Origin: Arenibacter catalasegens
Lineage (GTDB): Bacteria; Bacteroidota; Bacteroidia; Flavobacteriales; Flavobacteriaceae
DNA length: 64,000 bases
Direction of reading: 5' to 3'
Assembly: GCF_002909235.1 (NCBI RefSeq)
Contig: NZ_PHQQ01000022.1
Coordinates: 1 to 64,000 of the forward strand
Positions 62,963 to 64,000 of the stretch are shown piece after piece. The translations under genes were made by a program, and so were the position numbers. The notes beneath the pieces were generated by a model. The model did not search any database. It had not been told where the DNA came from and saw only the letters and a list, made by a program, of their open reading frames with translations. Positions within the stretch are counted from its first letter, which is position 1. Every line of letters begins with the position of its first letter.

Positions 62963-64000
62963 ATGGCAGAATTTAATAGAAATATACCCTATAATAGTTT
63001 ACCACTATTACCACCAAGGACGGCATTGGAAACTACTAAAGTCTTGCGAAAGACCATAGATGCCAGTAGGGCACTGGCACAACTAAACGGTATGTTAACC
63101 AATTTACCTAACCCAACGCTGTTTTTAGACACCATACATCTACAAGAAGCAAAGGCGAGTTCCGAAATAGAGAACATTATTACTACAAATGATGATCTGT
63201 ACAAATCTATAGTGGCGGACAAAAAGTTTGATAACCCTGCAACAAAAGAGGTGATAAGCTATAAAGAGGCTCTTTGGAATGGCCTGCGCGATATAGAAAA
63301 ACGCCCTTTCATAAGTACAAATTTGTGCATTGAAATTGTTCAAAGTATTAAAAAGAATACTGCTGGCATTAGAACAACACCAGGAACTGCTTTAAAGAAT
63401 GCGAAAGGTGAAACTATATATACACCACCTACAGGTGAAAATGTGATAAGAGAGAAATTGGCAAATCTAGAAACCTTTATTAATGGTGAAGATGCAATAG
63501 ATCCATTAATCAAAATGGCTTTAATGCATTATCAATTTGAAGCAATTCACCCCTTTAATGATGGTAATGGGAGAACAGGACGTATTTTATTGTTACTCTA
63601 CTTAAAACTTGAAAAATTGCTGGATACACCTGCCATTTATTTAAGTGAGTATATTATAAAAAATAAAGCAGACTATTATAACAAACTACGTGAGGTTACC
63701 GAAAATAATGCATGGGAATCGTGGATATTATATATGCTCGATATGGTGGAATATACCGCTAAAAAGGGATTACAGCGTTTAAAGGACGTAACCGACTTAA
63801 TGCAAATAATGACCACTGAAATTAAAGAAACCTTGCCAAAAGTATATACTAAAGAGCTTGTTGAAATATTATTTAGATTGCCATATACTAAAAGACAATT
63901 TTTGATCGAGGCCAAATTAGGAACACCCAAAACTGTTGGTAATTATCTAATAGCATTGGAAGAAGCTGGGTTTTTAATATCTGAAAAAGTAGGTAAAGAA
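62963..64000 (+). CDS. Fic-domain AMP transferase, cut by the window edge
   Basis: At least 346 aa, open to the last base. The Fic active-site loop is complete (H196-PFNDGNGRTGR), which in this family transfers AMP from ATP to a target hydroxyl. An N-terminal inhibitory helix motif S66-x3-E70-N71 (SSEIEN) marks a class II Fic, which is self-inhibited until released. An N-terminal Fic_N region (NSLPLLPP, LQEAKASSEIENI) and a C-terminal winged-helix-like part (LPYTKRQFLIEAKLGTPKTV) complete the usual layout. It follows the relaxase by 179 bp on the same strand and has its own operator-like repeats, so it may be cargo that protects or regulates the element. Confidence 0.93.
   Translation, partial: MAEFNRNIPYNSLPLLPPRTALETTKVLRKTIDASRALAQLNGMLTNLPNPTLFLDTIHLQEAKASSEIENIITTNDDLYKSIVADKKFDNPATKEVISYKEALWNGLRDIEKRPFISTNLCIEIVQSIKKNTAGIRTTPGTALKNAKGETIYTPPTGENVIREKLANLETFINGEDAIDPLIKMALMHYQFEAIHPFNDGNGRTGRILLLLYLKLEKLLDTPAIYLSEYIIKNKADYYNKLREVTENNAWESWILYMLDMVEYTAKKGLQRLKDVTDLMQIMTTEIKETLPKVYTKELVEILFRLPYTKRQFLIEAKLGTPKTVGNYLIALEEAGFLISEKVGKE

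Overview
The window is from a Bacteroidota genome, most likely a marine Flavobacteriaceae member. The sequence is AT-rich with few Shine-Dalgarno sites. It encodes type IX secretion (T9SS) cargo with a type B sorting domain and a PorP/SprF partner, a DUF6747 micro-protein, LytTR regulators, and a Bacteroidetes-type conjugative transposon with TraA-to-TraO order. All assignments come from reading the sequence; no database search was run.

Layout. 0-11.4 kb: an M23 peptidase gene starting beside tandem 24-bp IS21-end-like repeats, then signalling genes: a LytTR response regulator, a single-domain receiver, a membrane histidine kinase, a receiver lacking its phospho-acceptor Asp, and a 1397-aa PAS/GAF protein that ends in a phospho-acceptor helix without an ATPase domain. 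A decayed exported-protein gene lies between them. 11.5-14.5 kb: an IS200/IS605 transposase relic, then an integration module: a tRNA-Met 3' fragment (att-like), paired TTGTAC boxes, a tyrosine recombinase, a helix-turn-helix protein and a small partner. 14.5-21.6 kb: a mobile-element graveyard with pieces of a group II intron, ISL3, IS3, IS1182 and two tyrosine recombinases, some fused end to end. Truncated cupin and YegP-type genes lie among them, as do a few intact genes: a Met-rich lipoprotein with a SHOCT protein, a methyltransferase and small proteins. A ParB-like gene is broken by a frameshift and a stop.

21.7-36.9 kb: a surface and gliding cluster. It holds a DUF4382 lipoprotein, an exported cadherin/TSP3/Ig-like adhesin, a 3392-aa SprB-repeat protein with a type B sorting domain, and its PorP/SprF partner. 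The two adhesin genes share an upstream TTTCACAACATT element at almost the same distance from their starts. 37-46.8 kb: an AraC regulator, a decayed gene, a TPR/HTH sensor-regulator, secreted proteins, a cytochrome c, a stand-alone RNA polymerase alpha-CTD-like protein, a RadC/JAB protein and a lipocalin-like lipoprotein.

46.8-64 kb: a conjugation module. The minus-strand operon runs traA (ParA), DUF3408, a small membrane protein, traE, traF, traG (VirB4 ATPase), a DUF4141 protein, traJ, traK, traM, traN, traO, and a hugely expanded TraQ-like lipoprotein. Divergent from it, after an AT-rich operator-like region, a GC-rich island and three stacked hairpins (candidate oriT), lie a MobC-like accessory protein, a MOBP relaxase and a Fic enzyme cut off by the window edge. 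The coupling protein (VirD4) is not in the window. Whether the integrase at 12.6 kb and the tra/mob region belong to one element carrying the adhesin cluster as cargo cannot be decided from this window.
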